Source: Nostoc desertorum CM1-VF14 (lineage in GTDB: Bacteria; Cyanobacteriota; Cyanobacteriia; Cyanobacteriales; Nostocaceae). Taken from it: a stretch of 64,000 nucleotides of DNA. The DNA is taken from positions 1-64,000 of the forward strand of contig JAHHHR010000016.1 of assembly GCA_019359245.1 (NCBI GenBank). Reading direction: 5' to 3'. Within the stretch, counting starts at the first letter, position 1. The number at the start of each line of letters is the position of its first letter. Positions 54,661 through 63,925 of this stretch are shown one piece after another. The translations under genes were made by a program, and so were the position numbers. Under the pieces are notes generated by a model. It made no database searches. It was not told where the DNA came from and saw only the letters and a program-made list of their open reading frames with translations.

Positions 54661-54975
54661 ATGCTGGACTTTCTTAATCCCCTATTAAATCGCCATCCAG
54701 AGCGAGTCAAAGCCAATGTTGAGCTTTACACGTGGCAAACTTGTCCTTACTGCATTCGTGCCAAAATACTGCTGTGGTGGAAAGGTGTAAATTTTACCGA
54801 ATATAAAATTGACGGCGATGAAGCAGCCAGAGCTAAAATGGCAGAACGCGCTAACGGACGCCGTACTGTACCGCAAATTTTTATTAATAACCAGCACGTT
54901 GGCGGCTGTGATGATCTCTATCAACTAGACACACAAAATCAACTCGATCCTCTTTTAGCCCAAGCCGCTATTTAG
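54661..54975 (+). CDS. grxC: GrxC, dithiol glutaredoxin
   Basis: The 104-aa product has the CPYC active site (TWQTCPYCIRAKILL), the TVPQIFINNQHVGG glutathione-binding loop and GCDDL. It reduces disulfides and glutathionylated proteins with glutathione. The first 15 residues (MLDFLNPLLNRHPERV) are an extension common in cyanobacterial Grx3-type proteins. A strong terminator follows. Confidence 0.95.
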   Translation: MLDFLNPLLNRHPERVKANVELYTWQTCPYCIRAKILLWWKGVNFTEYKIDGDEAARAKMAERANGRRTVPQIFINNQHVGGCDDLYQLDTQNQLDPLLAQAAI

Positions 54976-55034
54976 AAATAAAATTAATCTCCAACAGTTG
55001 GCTTGCTAAATAAATTTAGGAATTTTGAATTATT

Positions 55035-55077
55035 TAGCCCCAGGCTTCTCAGCCTGGGGGCTATATACTTTTTATTT
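55035..55077 (+). terminator. Rho-independent terminator after grxC
   Basis: TAGCCCCAGGC pairs with GCCTGGGGGCTA (one bulge) around TTCTCA (55035-55062), followed by a T-rich run to 55077. Confidence 0.8.
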
Positions 55078-55142
55078 TTTGTAGGATGGACGTCGCCCGT
55101 CCAAAGACGAGCAGAACTTAAAATTTTTGTATTGATAAGAAT

Positions 55143-55628
55143 ATGCTAACTAAATACACAGAATATCTTATACATCAACAATGGATGAATTCTGCCTTAG
55201 AATTAGCAAAAGTAGCAGGTGATGCAGGTGAAGTCCCTGTAGGTGCTGTTATCATTGATTCAACAGGCAAATTGCTAGCACAAGGAGAAAATAGAAAAGA
55301 GCGTGACAAAGACCCTACAGCTCATGCGGAAATTCTCGCTCTCAAAAGAGCTGCAACAAATTTACAAAACTGGCATCTTAATGAATGCACCCTCTACGTA
55401 ACTCTTGAACCTTGTCCGATGTGTGCAGGTGCGATCGTCCAATCGCGATTAGGACTACTTGTGTATGGAGTAGACGATACAAAAACTGGCGCCATTCGTA
55501 CAGCTATTAACATCCCCGATAGCGCTGCTTCTAATCACCGCTTACAAGTAATCGGAGGCGTTCTAGAGTCAGCTTGTCGTGAACAATTACAGACTTGGTT
55601 TGCCAATAAACGGCGTAGTGTAAACTAA
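55143..55628 (+). CDS. tadA: TadA, tRNA-specific adenosine deaminase
   Basis: The 161-aa product has the deaminase zinc site: HAE in PTAHAEILALKRA and PCPMCAGAI. It converts A34 to inosine in tRNA-Arg(ACG), an essential function. It begins with an N-terminal MLTKYTEYLIHQQW before the domain; the internal ATG at MNSALELAKVAG could be an alternative start. Length is typical. Confidence 0.94.
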   Translation: MLTKYTEYLIHQQWMNSALELAKVAGDAGEVPVGAVIIDSTGKLLAQGENRKERDKDPTAHAEILALKRAATNLQNWHLNECTLYVTLEPCPMCAGAIVQSRLGLLVYGVDDTKTGAIRTAINIPDSAASNHRLQVIGGVLESACREQLQTWFANKRRSVN

Positions 55629-55740
55629 CGGACAGAGGTAAAACTGTCCATCTAATACGACATAAGTCACACAAGAGAATCTACGGTGTAACTAATCAGA
55701 CTTTTCTTTAAATTTTACCCGTCAATCAGCTGCATCCGTC

Positions 55741-56499
55741 ATGATGGAATTTTACTCTTCATCCGATACCTGCCAGCACACCCCAGCAAATAATCAGGTG
55801 ACTGGTACTATCTCAAGGGTTTCTCCTTGGTTAAGTCCTCTAGCATATTTATTAGGTCGTCACTGCCTATTACCATTATTCTTTGGGCAAATTAGAATAA
55901 CCGGACAAAAAAATATCCCTACAACTGGGCCTGTGATCCTTGCGCCTACTCATCGGGCGCGTTGGGATGCATTGCTCGTACCCTACGCTACTGCTGATTG
56001 TCGAGGAGAACAAGACCTGCGGTTTATGGTGACTGTTGACGAATGCCAAGGTTTGCAAGGCTGGTTTGTCAAACGTTTGGGGGGGTTTCCTGTAAATTCT
56101 AAGCATCCGTCAATCAGCACGCTGCGGCATGGAGTTGAGCTACTTCAGCAGAAAAAAACCTTGGTGATCTTTCCAGAAGGTAATATTTTTCGTGATGGCC
56201 AAGTTCACCAGTTGAAGCCGGGAATTGCTCGTCTTGCCTTGAGTGCTGAATCTAGTTATTCCGCGCTAGGGGTGAAAATTATACCCGTAGGCATTAACTA
56301 TAGCCAACCTTATCCAAATTGGGGTACAGATGTGAGTATTGACATTGGCTCCCCAATCAAAGTAGCGGATTACATGAGTGGTTGTATAAAACAAGATGCC
56401 AAAAGCATCACAAATGATTTAGCAAAGGCACTGCAACATTTAAGCCATCAAGAAACAAAAATTACTAATCGCGCATTTGCAGAAATTACTAATTCTTGA
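55741..56499 (+). CDS. plsC: PlsC-family 1-acyl-glycerol-3-phosphate acyltransferase
   Basis: The 252-aa product has the acyltransferase motifs HRARWD (H-x4-D, motif I), GFPVNSK and FPEGNIFRDG (motif III), typical of PlsC/LPLAT proteins. It would acylate lysophosphatidic acid or a related lysolipid. An N-terminal polar stretch of about 25 residues precedes a hydrophobic segment. Exact acceptor specificity is not certain, as cyanobacteria carry several paralogues. Confidence 0.85.
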   Translation: MMEFYSSSDTCQHTPANNQVTGTISRVSPWLSPLAYLLGRHCLLPLFFGQIRITGQKNIPTTGPVILAPTHRARWDALLVPYATADCRGEQDLRFMVTVDECQGLQGWFVKRLGGFPVNSKHPSISTLRHGVELLQQKKTLVIFPEGNIFRDGQVHQLKPGIARLALSAESSYSALGVKIIPVGINYSQPYPNWGTDVSIDIGSPIKVADYMSGCIKQDAKSITNDLAKALQHLSHQETKITNRAFAEITNS

Positions 56500-57316
56500 T
56501 CTTGTAAAGCGTTAAGAGTTCTAAGACTGGCTCTTAAGCATTGACCATTGACCGTGCATGATTAAGAAACTGCACGTTTTCAAGGTTTGACACTAATCAC
56601 TAACTGTTATATTCATCCTGAGTAAGTCACAAAAGATTAGTGCTGTTTTGCAACCTTTGATTGAGGATGTATATATAGATTACCCTCTATTAAGAGGATA
56701 TTCAGCCAAATTGGCATTTTTTTGAGCCAATAGCTAATAATTGTCTGTAAAGTATTGAATTAGTCGATGAGAAATATTTCTACTATTTAATCAGACAGTT
56801 AAATGAAAGTCCTTGGATTTTCCTTGATTTTGTAAACGTGACTGAATAAAAACAAAATTTTGGGAAGCGCAGACTGGGAAGCTCGCCATGTTCAACCGGT
56901 TTGATGCGATGGCGTTTCACGCCCCCTGGAAGCGTCAAGCAGTGCTTTGGGAAGATTCTCGTGCCAAATATCTCACTTAAGCTGAGATAATTATTGGGGA
57001 AGTCGGTAGCAGGACGAATGGTGAAGCAGCCTAAAACTTTTTCTCAAATCAACTTTTCGCCAACGCCTTGTCAAACTACTCCCAGAGTGCTTGCTGGTAA
57101 CCCGATGATTAAAAAATCAGAGGAACTAACGCGATCGCTCATAGCGACGATTTTAGTTAATTAGTATACAGGGGCAATGGGAACTCTACTAAACCGATTT
57201 TCAGTCTAAATCAAAGAAACTTAGAATGCAGCTTTGCTTTGTCCAAGACCAAAACAGAGTTAAGATACCCGAAGTTTCCATAAATTTTCTGTATAGTTGT
57301 TGAACTAATTGACCCC
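56500..57316. other. 818-bp non-coding region with a GC-richer island
   Basis: No full-size gene. Around 56870-56990 base composition becomes less AT-rich and a 30-codon ORF (56888-56980, FNRFDAMAFHAPWKRQAV...) occurs without a clear ribosome-binding site. The island also contains dyads (GATGGCG with CGCC), so it could be a small RNA or a gene remnant. The rest is AT-rich. Confidence 0.45.
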
Positions 57317-57922
57317 ATGAACACTGCTGTCGCTGTTACCTTGATGCGTCGTACCTTTTTATCAGTCATAGCAGTCCTCAGCCTGCTATCACCTGTGAAT
57401 GCTCAGGTATCACAGTCACCAGGCACTAATAGCCCACAACCCATTGATCCCAACGCTCCCAATAATCTCCGCCCCATAACCCAAAGTAACAGTCTTTTGA
57501 GTATTCAAGGTGGCGATCGCCTCATGAAAGAGGCAGAACAATCCGTTTCTACTCAAAACTACCCCTTAGCTGCAAAGAAACTGCAAGAAGCACGTCAGGT
57601 TTATAATCAGCTATCTAATTTTTATCAAGAGTTAAATTCTAGCTTTTCGGGAATTGACAATAGAGTTTCTGATTCTCAGCGTCAAAAAGCTCTATTAACA
57701 GCCCAAAAGCGAGATGAAGCCACCTTTCAGCTAGCATTAGTACATCGGGCACAAAATCAGCCAGAATTAGCTGTGCCATTGTTGATCCAAATAATTAAGA
57801 GTCAAAACCCGACACGGGATTTAGGCAAAAAAGCTTATCAACAGTTGTTTGAGTTGGGTTTTGTTGATTCTCCCTTTCCTACAGCAGGTGGTAGTTCATC
57901 TTCCTCATCACCAAAAAAATAA
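57317..57922 (+). CDS. Exported TPR-like protein of unknown function
   Basis: The 201-aa product has a signal peptide (RRTFLSVIAVLSLLSPVNA; the start may be ATG 57317 or the internal ATG nine codons on), a Pro/Asn/Ser-rich linker, and a helical domain with TPR-like spacing (AEQSVSTQNYPLAAKKLQEA, LVHRAQNQPELAVPLLIQI). It ends in a Gly/Ser-rich tail and KK. Probably periplasmic, acting as a protein-interaction module. No partner gene adjacent. Confidence 0.75.
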   Translation: MNTAVAVTLMRRTFLSVIAVLSLLSPVNAQVSQSPGTNSPQPIDPNAPNNLRPITQSNSLLSIQGGDRLMKEAEQSVSTQNYPLAAKKLQEARQVYNQLSNFYQELNSSFSGIDNRVSDSQRQKALLTAQKRDEATFQLALVHRAQNQPELAVPLLIQIIKSQNPTRDLGKKAYQQLFELGFVDSPFPTAGGSSSSSSPKK

Positions 57923-58263
57923 ATTAGGATTAGGGAACTCCAAAAAATAAATTATCCAATTTCTGAACTTCACTACGACTTTCCCTCCCCCTGCCCCCTG
58001 CCCTTAAAGCGATAGGATATTTTTTTATTTGGAAGTCCCTTAAATTTTTTTTGTCTGTTTCCCCATCTCCCCCTCCCTCTGAGCAACAGCTTGAGAACGT
58101 CTCCAGTGCTAGGATAGGATTATCTGCCGTAGCTTTGAGCCAGCGTCCTCAAAAATCCACTTCAGAGGTGCGTTTATTTCTAGCCTTGCCAAAACCTGAA
58201 CTTGGCACAGGCATTGCTCCATATCTGTTAATAATAGAAAAGTAAGTTTTTTCAGGAATAGCG
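57923..58263. other. Spacer upstream of bolA
   Basis: About 340 bp with pyrimidine-rich repeat (CCCTCCCCCTGCCCCCTGCCC near 57985). A 64-codon ORF starting at TTG 58051 is repeat-derived at its 5' end and is not accepted as a gene. The bolA promoter is probably in the last 100 bp. Confidence 0.5.
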
Positions 58264-58521
58264 ATGATTAGTCCGCAGCAGGTTGAGGCAATGATCAAGG
58301 CGGAACTGCCAGACGCCCAGGTTCAGGTGCAAGACTTGACTGGTGGCGGTGACCACTATCAGGTAACAGTAGTTTCATCGCACTTTGCAGGTAAGGGACT
58401 AGTGCAACAGCACCAGTTAGTTTATGGTGCTTTGGGGCAAGCTATGTCAACTGAAGCAATTCATGCCTTGGCAGTAAAAACATATACTCCTGAATCTTGG
58501 CAAGCAACGCCAGCTTCGTAA
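58264..58521 (+). CDS. bolA: BolA family protein
   Basis: The 85-aa product shows the BolA fold: [20 protein letters not shown], the [22 protein letters not shown] segment and [11 protein letters not shown]. It lacks additional domains. BolA proteins bind [2Fe-2S] clusters together with CGFS monothiol glutaredoxins, and such a glutaredoxin is encoded 89 bp downstream on the same strand. Together they probably form a functional pair in Fe-S handling or iron sensing. Confidence 0.92.
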   Translation: MISPQQVEAMIKAELPDAQVQVQDLTGGGDHYQVTVVSSHFAGKGLVQQHQLVYGALGQAMSTEAIHALAVKTYTPESWQATPAS

Positions 58522-58610
58522 ACATAGAGTTAGGAATTAGGAGTTAGAAGTTATAAATTTTTAACTTCTCACTCGTCATCGTTGAATGTAACATAGGAAA
58601 CACAAATACC

Positions 58611-58934
58611 ATGACGCCAGAACTCAAAGAGAAAATTGATAACTTGCTACAACAGAACAAGATTATGGTTTTCATGAAGGGAAACAAGTTAATGCCCCAA
58701 TGTGGTTTCTCCAACAACGTTGTGCAGATTCTCAATACCTTGGGAGTTCCCTTCGAGACAATTGATGTTCTCTCAGACTCTGAAATTCGCCAGGGAATTA
58801 AAGAATACTCTAACTGGCCGACAATTCCCCAAGTGTATATCAATGGTGAATTCGTTGGCGGTTCTGACATCCTAATTGAACTGTACCAAAAGGGTGAATT
58901 GCAGGAAAAGGTAGAAGTAGCACTAGCTTCGTAA
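58611..58934 (+). CDS. grxD: CGFS monothiol glutaredoxin (Grx4/GrxD)
   Basis: The 107-aa product carries the CGFS active site (MPQCGFSNNVV), the KGNKLMP loop and TIPQVYINGEFVGGSDIL. Monothiol glutaredoxins assemble bridging [2Fe-2S] clusters with glutathione and transfer them to targets or to BolA. The position directly after bolA fits this role. Length and start (ATG 58611) are typical. Confidence 0.96.
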   Translation: MTPELKEKIDNLLQQNKIMVFMKGNKLMPQCGFSNNVVQILNTLGVPFETIDVLSDSEIRQGIKEYSNWPTIPQVYINGEFVGGSDILIELYQKGELQEKVEVALAS

Positions 58935-59458
58935 TCTCTCTTTAGGCAAACAAGAGGGTATACTGCTAAATTTGCGCTTCGCAATCAAGGCAATTTGCCA
59001 TTTTTAATGTCCTTGAGAAAGAGGCAAGGGAGCAGGGAGCAAGGGAGATAATTCAGATGGGGATTCGGCCCCACCCACCTGTTGCTTTAGCTTCCCGCTT
59101 TCTTAGAAGAACATCACTGCTGCAACCAGAGGTAGCAGGGGTTTAATTCCGCCACCAAAATCTCCGATTTGGTGGCTTGGAATTAGATGGGGTTGAATCC
59201 TGTTCTAAATTCCTGCCTCTTGCCTCCTTCACTGGGTTTGTGAATAAAAATACTTGAGCTATATTGGAACTCTTTTCATCGCTAGTCAACAATCCCCTCA
59301 GTCGCATTGGCAAGACCAATATAGGACTGAGGGGATAGGTTTTATCAATACAATATCTCCAAAATCTCACACCACGGCACTAGTTGACCCATACAGATAA
59401 TATGCTATGATCATCTGCGGTAATTAACGATTACTATCAATTACCAGATAAATGGTAC
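58935..59458. other. Non-coding region with repeats and a long hairpin
   Basis: 524 bp without a gene. It contains a GGGAGCA/AGGGAGC repeat (about 59027-59049) and an imperfect hairpin with arms TAATTCCGCCACCAAA (59144-59159) and TTTGGTGGCTTGGAATTA (59168-59185). A 75-codon minus ORF over the hairpin is not convincing. Confidence 0.55.
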
Positions 59459-59707
59459 TTAGTAATAATCGCGTAGTGGCTGTGGTTGCGGCACTTCAAA
59501 ATTTGATCCATCGTACAAGTAGCGGCTGGCTTCCTCTTCTAAGCGATGAATCAGAATAGGTTCAAGAATATTGCCATGTCGTAGTGCGGCTAGATATCCA
59601 TCCAAATACATCCGCATATCATCAGTGCGATAGCCGCGATTCCATAACTCGACGAAGGCGTCGGTGAGTTTTTGGTAATAGCGGATGGTTTGTGTGTCTT
59701 GGAGCAT
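59459..59707 (-). CDS. Small conserved cyanobacterial protein (DUF6761-like)
   Basis: The 82-aa product (MLQDTQTIRYYQKLTDAFVE, LWNRGYRTDDMRMYLDGYLA, LRHGNILEPILIHRLEEEAS, RYLYDGSNFE) is helical and matches, as far as I can recall, a cyanobacteria-specific family now numbered DUF6761. It is soluble, has no signal peptide and no known function. Divergent from the OmpR-type regulator gene by a 580-bp region. Confidence 0.7.
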   Translation of the reverse strand: MLQDTQTIRYYQKLTDAFVELWNRGYRTDDMRMYLDGYLAALRHGNILEPILIHRLEEEASRYLYDGSNFEVPQPQPLRDYY

Positions 59708-60288
59708 AACTGCTGTATTAATCTCTTTGGAATGAGAATTGTAAATGATTCACGCTCAAATGTGAAGTGTAATTTCACTTTGGCATTAACTAGAACTTAA
59801 TACATCTACTTTGGGCAGTACCCTCCTGGCAACTACAATCTACCTTAATCCTATTCCAGAAAACATCGATTCTAGTTATCTGCTAAGTTATTTCTATGAT
59901 TTTCATAGTCAACACCCCGATTGCATTGGTGATATATTCGTGGGTGGAGAAAGTAATTTCTGCAAGATATAATCCACTAGCATCAGATTAAAAAACTATT
60001 GTGGTAATAGCTAGCTGCTTAGGCTATAGTTTTTTGGTAGATGATATCCATCTAAAAGCAGAATGTTAAGGTAAAAGAACTTTTCATAAGTCTAACAACA
60101 CTTTCGATAAATTTAATAAAAATTTAATAATATTTCTAATCGCCCTCGGCAAGGCACAAATTAAAGATATTGTCGCTATTTCTATGAGGAAATGTAAAGC
60201 TAATAGCAATTGAGGTAACAAAGGCTACAAAACCTTAGAGATGGGCTTGTTACTTTGAGAGTCATCGACGCTAAGGGGTCTTGCCGCC
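59708..60288. promoter_or_regulatory. Long divergent region with a terminator-like hairpin
   Basis: 580 bp between divergent genes. AAAAAACTAT (59990-59999) and ATAGTTTTTT (60026-60035) form a 10-bp stem ending in T residues on the plus strand. It could end a short RNA or act in the leader of the OmpR-type gene. No ORF was accepted. Confidence 0.5.
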
Positions 60289-61062
60289 GTGGGTTCGGTT
60301 TGTATAGAAATCATTGAGGGGAATCCCCATTTGAGGTCGTTGCTGGGTTGGCACTTGCAACAACTGGAATACCGTGTGCATCAAGCTGCCAGTATTTATC
60401 AAGCAAGGGAAGTATTTTTAAGTCATCAACCAACACTGGTAGTTTTGGATGCAGACCTGCCTGATGGTGATGGCATTGAGTTTTGTCGTTGGTTGCATCG
60501 TCAGCAGCAGCCTCTAATCTTAATGCTATCTGCCCGTAATAGTGAAGGTGATATCGTCGCAGGCTTAAAGGCGGGTGCAGATGATTATTTAAGCAAACCT
60601 TTTGGGATGCAAGAATTTTTGGCACGGGTAGAGGCACTGATTCGTCGGAAGCGCACACCTACAGCACCAGCTTATTTGGATTATGGCACTTTGCAAATTG
60701 ATTTAGTTCAGCGCCGTGTCCGCTTCCAGGGGGAGTTCATTGACTTAACGCCGCAAGAATTCAGCTTGCTGTACGTTTTGGCACAAGCTGGGGGAGTGCC
60801 TTTGAGTAGGTCAGAATTGCTGCGCCGTGCTTGGCCTGACGCTATCGATAACCCTCGTACCATTGATACTCACGTTTTATCGCTGCGGAAAAAGGTTGAA
60901 CTTGATCCTCGTCAACCCAACTTGATTCAAACTATCCGCAATGTAGGATACCGTTTTAATATGGAAATTTTGAATACCAATATTTCACAATCACAAACAA
61001 CAAAGTTACCTAGAGAAAGATTTAATAATCAACGTTCAACACTTAGTACTAGTCAAGTTTGA
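60289..61062 (+). CDS. OmpR/PhoB-family response regulator
   Basis: The 257-aa product starts at GTG 60289 and has a receiver domain with phosphoacceptor D54 (VVLDADLPDGDG), Ser (LMLSARN) and Lys (YLSKPFG) positions, although the acidic pair is reduced to E10-G11. A winged-helix output domain follows (about 128-225: LTPQEFSLLYVLAQAGG, RTIDTHVLSLRKKVE, IRNVGYRF). It has a Gln/Thr/Ser-rich tail of about 30 residues. No histidine kinase is adjacent (orphan). Target genes unknown. Confidence 0.9.
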   Translation: MGSVCIEIIEGNPHLRSLLGWHLQQLEYRVHQAASIYQAREVFLSHQPTLVVLDADLPDGDGIEFCRWLHRQQQPLILMLSARNSEGDIVAGLKAGADDYLSKPFGMQEFLARVEALIRRKRTPTAPAYLDYGTLQIDLVQRRVRFQGEFIDLTPQEFSLLYVLAQAGGVPLSRSELLRRAWPDAIDNPRTIDTHVLSLRKKVELDPRQPNLIQTIRNVGYRFNMEILNTNISQSQTTKLPRERFNNQRSTLSTSQV

Positions 61063-61129
61063 TGCGGCATTGGGCATAGGGCATTGGAGTGAGGGGGAGT
61101 AAGAAGATTACTCCTGATTGCTGTCTCAT

Positions 61130-61975
61130 CTAAAATCCAAAATCGTCTTGATTTTCTGCTTGAATTAAACTTTCTCGTAATTCAACCCAGTTTATTTCAG
61201 AGACTTTTTGGTTTGCCAATAAATGACCTTGCTGTAAATGTAACAACCGAGTGCAAAACATTTGGGCTAGTTCCAGTTGGTGATTTACCATTAAAATCGT
61301 GGTTTGATGAGTTTGACTCAACTGGGTTAAGACTTGCATTAGATGAGAAGCAGTACCAGTATCAAGGGCAGAGGTTGGCTCATCTAATAATAATATTTTA
61401 GGCTGGATAACCAAGGCACGAGCGATCGCTACTAGTTGTCGTTGTCCGGCAGAAAGTTGCACCTCTGTTCGCCCCAACCATTCACTGGGAATGTGCAGTT
61501 GTTCTGTCCAGTGAGTGACTCGTTGCTGAATTGTCTGTTTGGGCAAACCACGCAAGACTAAAGGATAAGCCAAGGCTTGCCCAACTGTCATCCCCAAAAG
61601 TTTTGATTCTTGCAATACAAGCGTCACTATCTGGCGTAGCTGGATGACGGGAATTTGGCGATATTCTTGGTTTTCTAAATAGATTTTGCCACTTGTGGGT
61701 TCAATTAGGCGGTTGAGGAGGCATAGTAACGAAGTTTTACCAGCGCCAACTGGCCCTACAATTGCAATGCGATCGCCCTGTAATGCCTCCAGGAAAATAT
61801 CTTGCAATATGGGGTATCCTTGCTGATTGCCTGGAAGTTGGGTTTTCAGCCTTGTAAACAGATTAACTTGCTCTAGCCTGAGTGTGGCTTTTGCTGTATT
61901 CAATGGAGTAGGGAATAGGGAGTGGAGAGATGGGGAGGCAGGGGAGGTAGGGGATGCCCAATGCCCCATGCCCAT
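61130..61975 (-). CDS. ABC transporter ATP-binding protein
   Basis: The 281-aa product is a full ABC ATPase: Walker A GPVGAGKTS, signature LSAGQRQL, Walker B ILLLDEPTSALD and H-loop MVNHQLEL. The annotated ATG (61975) lies in CCCATGCCCC-type repeat, so the first 24 residues (MGMGHWASPTSPASP...) are repeat-derived. A TTG at 61903 (LNTAKATLRLEQVN) gives the usual domain start and may be the real one. No permease gene is adjacent; transported substrate unknown. It lies 1 bp from the PH-like gene. Confidence 0.85.
   Translation of the reverse strand: MGMGHWASPTSPASPSLHSLFPTPLNTAKATLRLEQVNLFTRLKTQLPGNQQGYPILQDIFLEALQGDRIAIVGPVGAGKTSLLCLLNRLIEPTSGKIYLENQEYRQIPVIQLRQIVTLVLQESKLLGMTVGQALAYPLVLRGLPKQTIQQRVTHWTEQLHIPSEWLGRTEVQLSAGQRQLVAIARALVIQPKILLLDEPTSALDTGTASHLMQVLTQLSQTHQTTILMVNHQLELAQMFCTRLLHLQQGHLLANQKVSEINWVELRESLIQAENQDDFGF
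61904..61975 (-). repeat. Heptamer/purine repeats forming the N-terminus of the ABC ATPase frame
   Basis: CCCAATGCCCCATGCCC (about 61956-61972) and GGGAGGCAGGGG-type sequence precede the conserved domain. Read on the minus strand they encode the Gly/Ser/Pro-rich leader. Confidence 0.65.
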
Positions 61976-61976
61976 T

Positions 61977-62543
61977 TTAAGTTAATTGTCTGGTAGTTAA
62001 AGCTGTAGCGATCGCCCAGCCATCGACCAATAATAATAGCAGTGTGAATACTAGTAAAATCAAGTACATCCACGGCTGTGCTAAAGGCCGAACATCTGTG
62101 GTATCAATGCCCGTCTTTGCTTGGACAATTTGCACGAAACGGGCAAATCCAGCTACACGCATCGGTAATAAATAAGCTTTCCCATCCTGGCTAAGGAAGT
62201 AATAAACTAGCCCTCCTTGACCAGTAGTGCGGGGTTTTAACTCTTTCACCTCTGACCAAGGTAAAAACCAGCCTTTACGAAAAAAGTGAGGCACCCAGGC
62301 GGGGTAGGTAACCTGAATTCCCTGCTCATCTACTATTACTTGTTCAGTCAATACAGCATATAAGGCAACTAAGCCGATGCTAATGCCTATCCACAATAAT
62401 TCTGGGGGTACGGGTGCAGCTGTTACCTGCGATAAGAAGGGTAATGGAACTGTGAGTGCTATGTATAGACTCAGCAGGGTTATCCGAATCAAAGGAGACA
62501 GACGAAAAACAGAAGCGGAAATATTGGCTGAGGTTGCTGTCAC
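61977..62543 (-). CDS. Membrane protein with PH-like domain
   Basis: The 188-aa product (GTG start 62543) has two N-terminal hydrophobic helices, a central bacterial PH-like segment (VIVDEQGIQVTYPAWVPHFF, FLPWSEVKELKPRT, GLVYYFLSQDGKAYLLPMRV) and a C-terminal helix (MYLILLVFTLLLLLVDGWAI). It is cyanobacteria-typical and of unknown function. It lies 1 bp upstream of the ABC ATPase frame on the same strand, which suggests co-transcription. Confidence 0.7.
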   Translation of the reverse strand: MTATSANISASVFRLSPLIRITLLSLYIALTVPLPFLSQVTAAPVPPELLWIGISIGLVALYAVLTEQVIVDEQGIQVTYPAWVPHFFRKGWFLPWSEVKELKPRTTGQGGLVYYFLSQDGKAYLLPMRVAGFARFVQIVQAKTGIDTTDVRPLAQPWMYLILLVFTLLLLLVDGWAIATALTTRQLT

Positions 62544-62646
62544 GGCTCAATTACAATGCTTTTCTTCATTGTAGGGTAGGTCTATGTCCTACTTAGCTTG
62601 TCGCGCAAAAGCTATGCCACTTTAATAATTCGTAATTCGTAATTCT

Positions 62647-63108
62647 TTAGGGTAAATATTTTTGCACTACAATCCAACCAGTAAGGGATACCCAGGCAAA
62701 TCCTATAAATAAAATAATATTTACGCCGATGTGTAAGGGTCTAGCCCAAGGTCGTCCGGTACTAATTTGCGTCGCACTGAAAGCAGATAGTAAAACTAAT
62801 CCTACTACTATCAATCCAGCAACTAAATGTGATGAGTGACCCAAGGAGCCAAAATGACCGAGAGTGCCAACAATGCCGACCGCTAGCAATAGTAGCACTA
62901 AACTTACCATGCTGATGCCCATTAGATAGTGGAGCGATCGCACTCCTTGATGTCCGCCCATAAATGGGGTAGTAAAAGGAAATTGCTGCGAAGTTCTCGC
63001 CCGAAACATCCAAACGCCGGTGACTGCTAACATCAGGTATGCCAGCAGGGATAGCCCCATCGACCAGGCGGCTATTTTCCACAACCAAAGAAATGAAGGC
63101 AGATTCAT
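62647..63108 (-). CDS. DUF4079 membrane protein
   Basis: From ATG 63108 the 153-aa product reads MNLPSFLWLWKIAAWSMGLS and has four or five hydrophobic helices with conserved histidines (GGHQGVRSLHYLMG, GHSSHLVAG, ARPLHIGVN) that could bind heme, as proposed for cytochrome b561-like DUF4079 proteins. The frame is open to 63198, but the added 30 residues are spacer-derived. Function unknown. Confidence 0.75.
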   Translation of the reverse strand: MNLPSFLWLWKIAAWSMGLSLLAYLMLAVTGVWMFRARTSQQFPFTTPFMGGHQGVRSLHYLMGISMVSLVLLLLAVGIVGTLGHFGSLGHSSHLVAGLIVVGLVLLSAFSATQISTGRPWARPLHIGVNIILFIGFAWVSLTGWIVVQKYLP

Positions 63109-63272
63109 AAGATTGATTGTAAATGAGATGGGGAAGATGAGGGAGCAGGGGAGGCAGGGAGCAAGAGAGAAGAATTTTCCCCTCTGCCTCTTTATCAATG
63201 CCCAATTCTCAATAAATAATAAACAAAAAAGGCTGCTGAATTAGCAACCCTATAAATGTATTAAATTTTTTT

Positions 63273-63668
63273 TTAATCAACCGATGCTAAACCAACAATT
63301 TGTAAGGGTTTTGTACTATCTCCGATTTTTGTATTAATTTGCTGCACCATAGCTCTGGTATTAATAAGGCCTTCTCCATCTGATGAGTCTGTATCAAGCT
63401 CATAAGGGCTGGGTTCGTCAAGCATTAGGCGATCGCATGGAATTTTATCGGATAAAATTGCACTTGCCATCATCCCTGTATGAATCTCCACTTGACCTTT
63501 TCGTGGAGCTTCAAACACTAAACGTTGTCCAGGGAAAACAACCCTTTCAAAGTACCAGTTCGGAATATTGGAGATGCGAGCTATCTGGATTTTGCTGGTG
63601 GCATTAATGTAGCAGCAGAGAATTTTTCCCGATTGCTCAGGTGGTAGAGGATCTAATATTTGAGCCAT
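63273..63668 (-). CDS. DUF1830 protein
   Basis: The 131-aa product contains the DUF1830 core (CCYINATSKIQIARISNIPN, WYFERVVFPGQRLVFEAPRK, GQVEIHTGMMASAILSDKIP) with a longer acidic C-terminal tail. The family is cyanobacterial, soluble and uncharacterised. Start at ATG 63668; monocistronic. Confidence 0.85.
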   Translation of the reverse strand: MAQILDPLPPEQSGKILCCYINATSKIQIARISNIPNWYFERVVFPGQRLVFEAPRKGQVEIHTGMMASAILSDKIPCDRLMLDEPSPYELDTDSSDGEGLINTRAMVQQINTKIGDSTKPLQIVGLASVD

Positions 63669-63925
63669 AACTGCTGAGGAGCTTTACGCCACAATTTTAC
63701 ATTACACTAGCCAAGCCTAGCATTGCCTGATCCCCAGTTGCTGTAGCTCCGACTACCAACTGATATCTTTGTAGATTATTTATACCTAAAGATATACTCA
63801 GGTTGTGAAAATTTTGTAAATATTTTTGCTTTCTCTGCAATTTTACACTATGTGAACATTTTTAAGTTCTTAATTTACCGCAAAAAATCTTTAACTTTCT
63901 GAAGGCGGATAATTACAGGGTAGCT

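Noticed and set aside
58051..58245. 64-codon ORF starting with TTG upstream of bolA
   Set aside because: Its 5' part is translated pyrimidine-rich repeat and the rest shows no domain; likely chance.
59143..59370. 75-codon minus-strand ORF
   Set aside because: It begins and ends in a hairpin repeat and purine-rich spacer; translation is low complexity.
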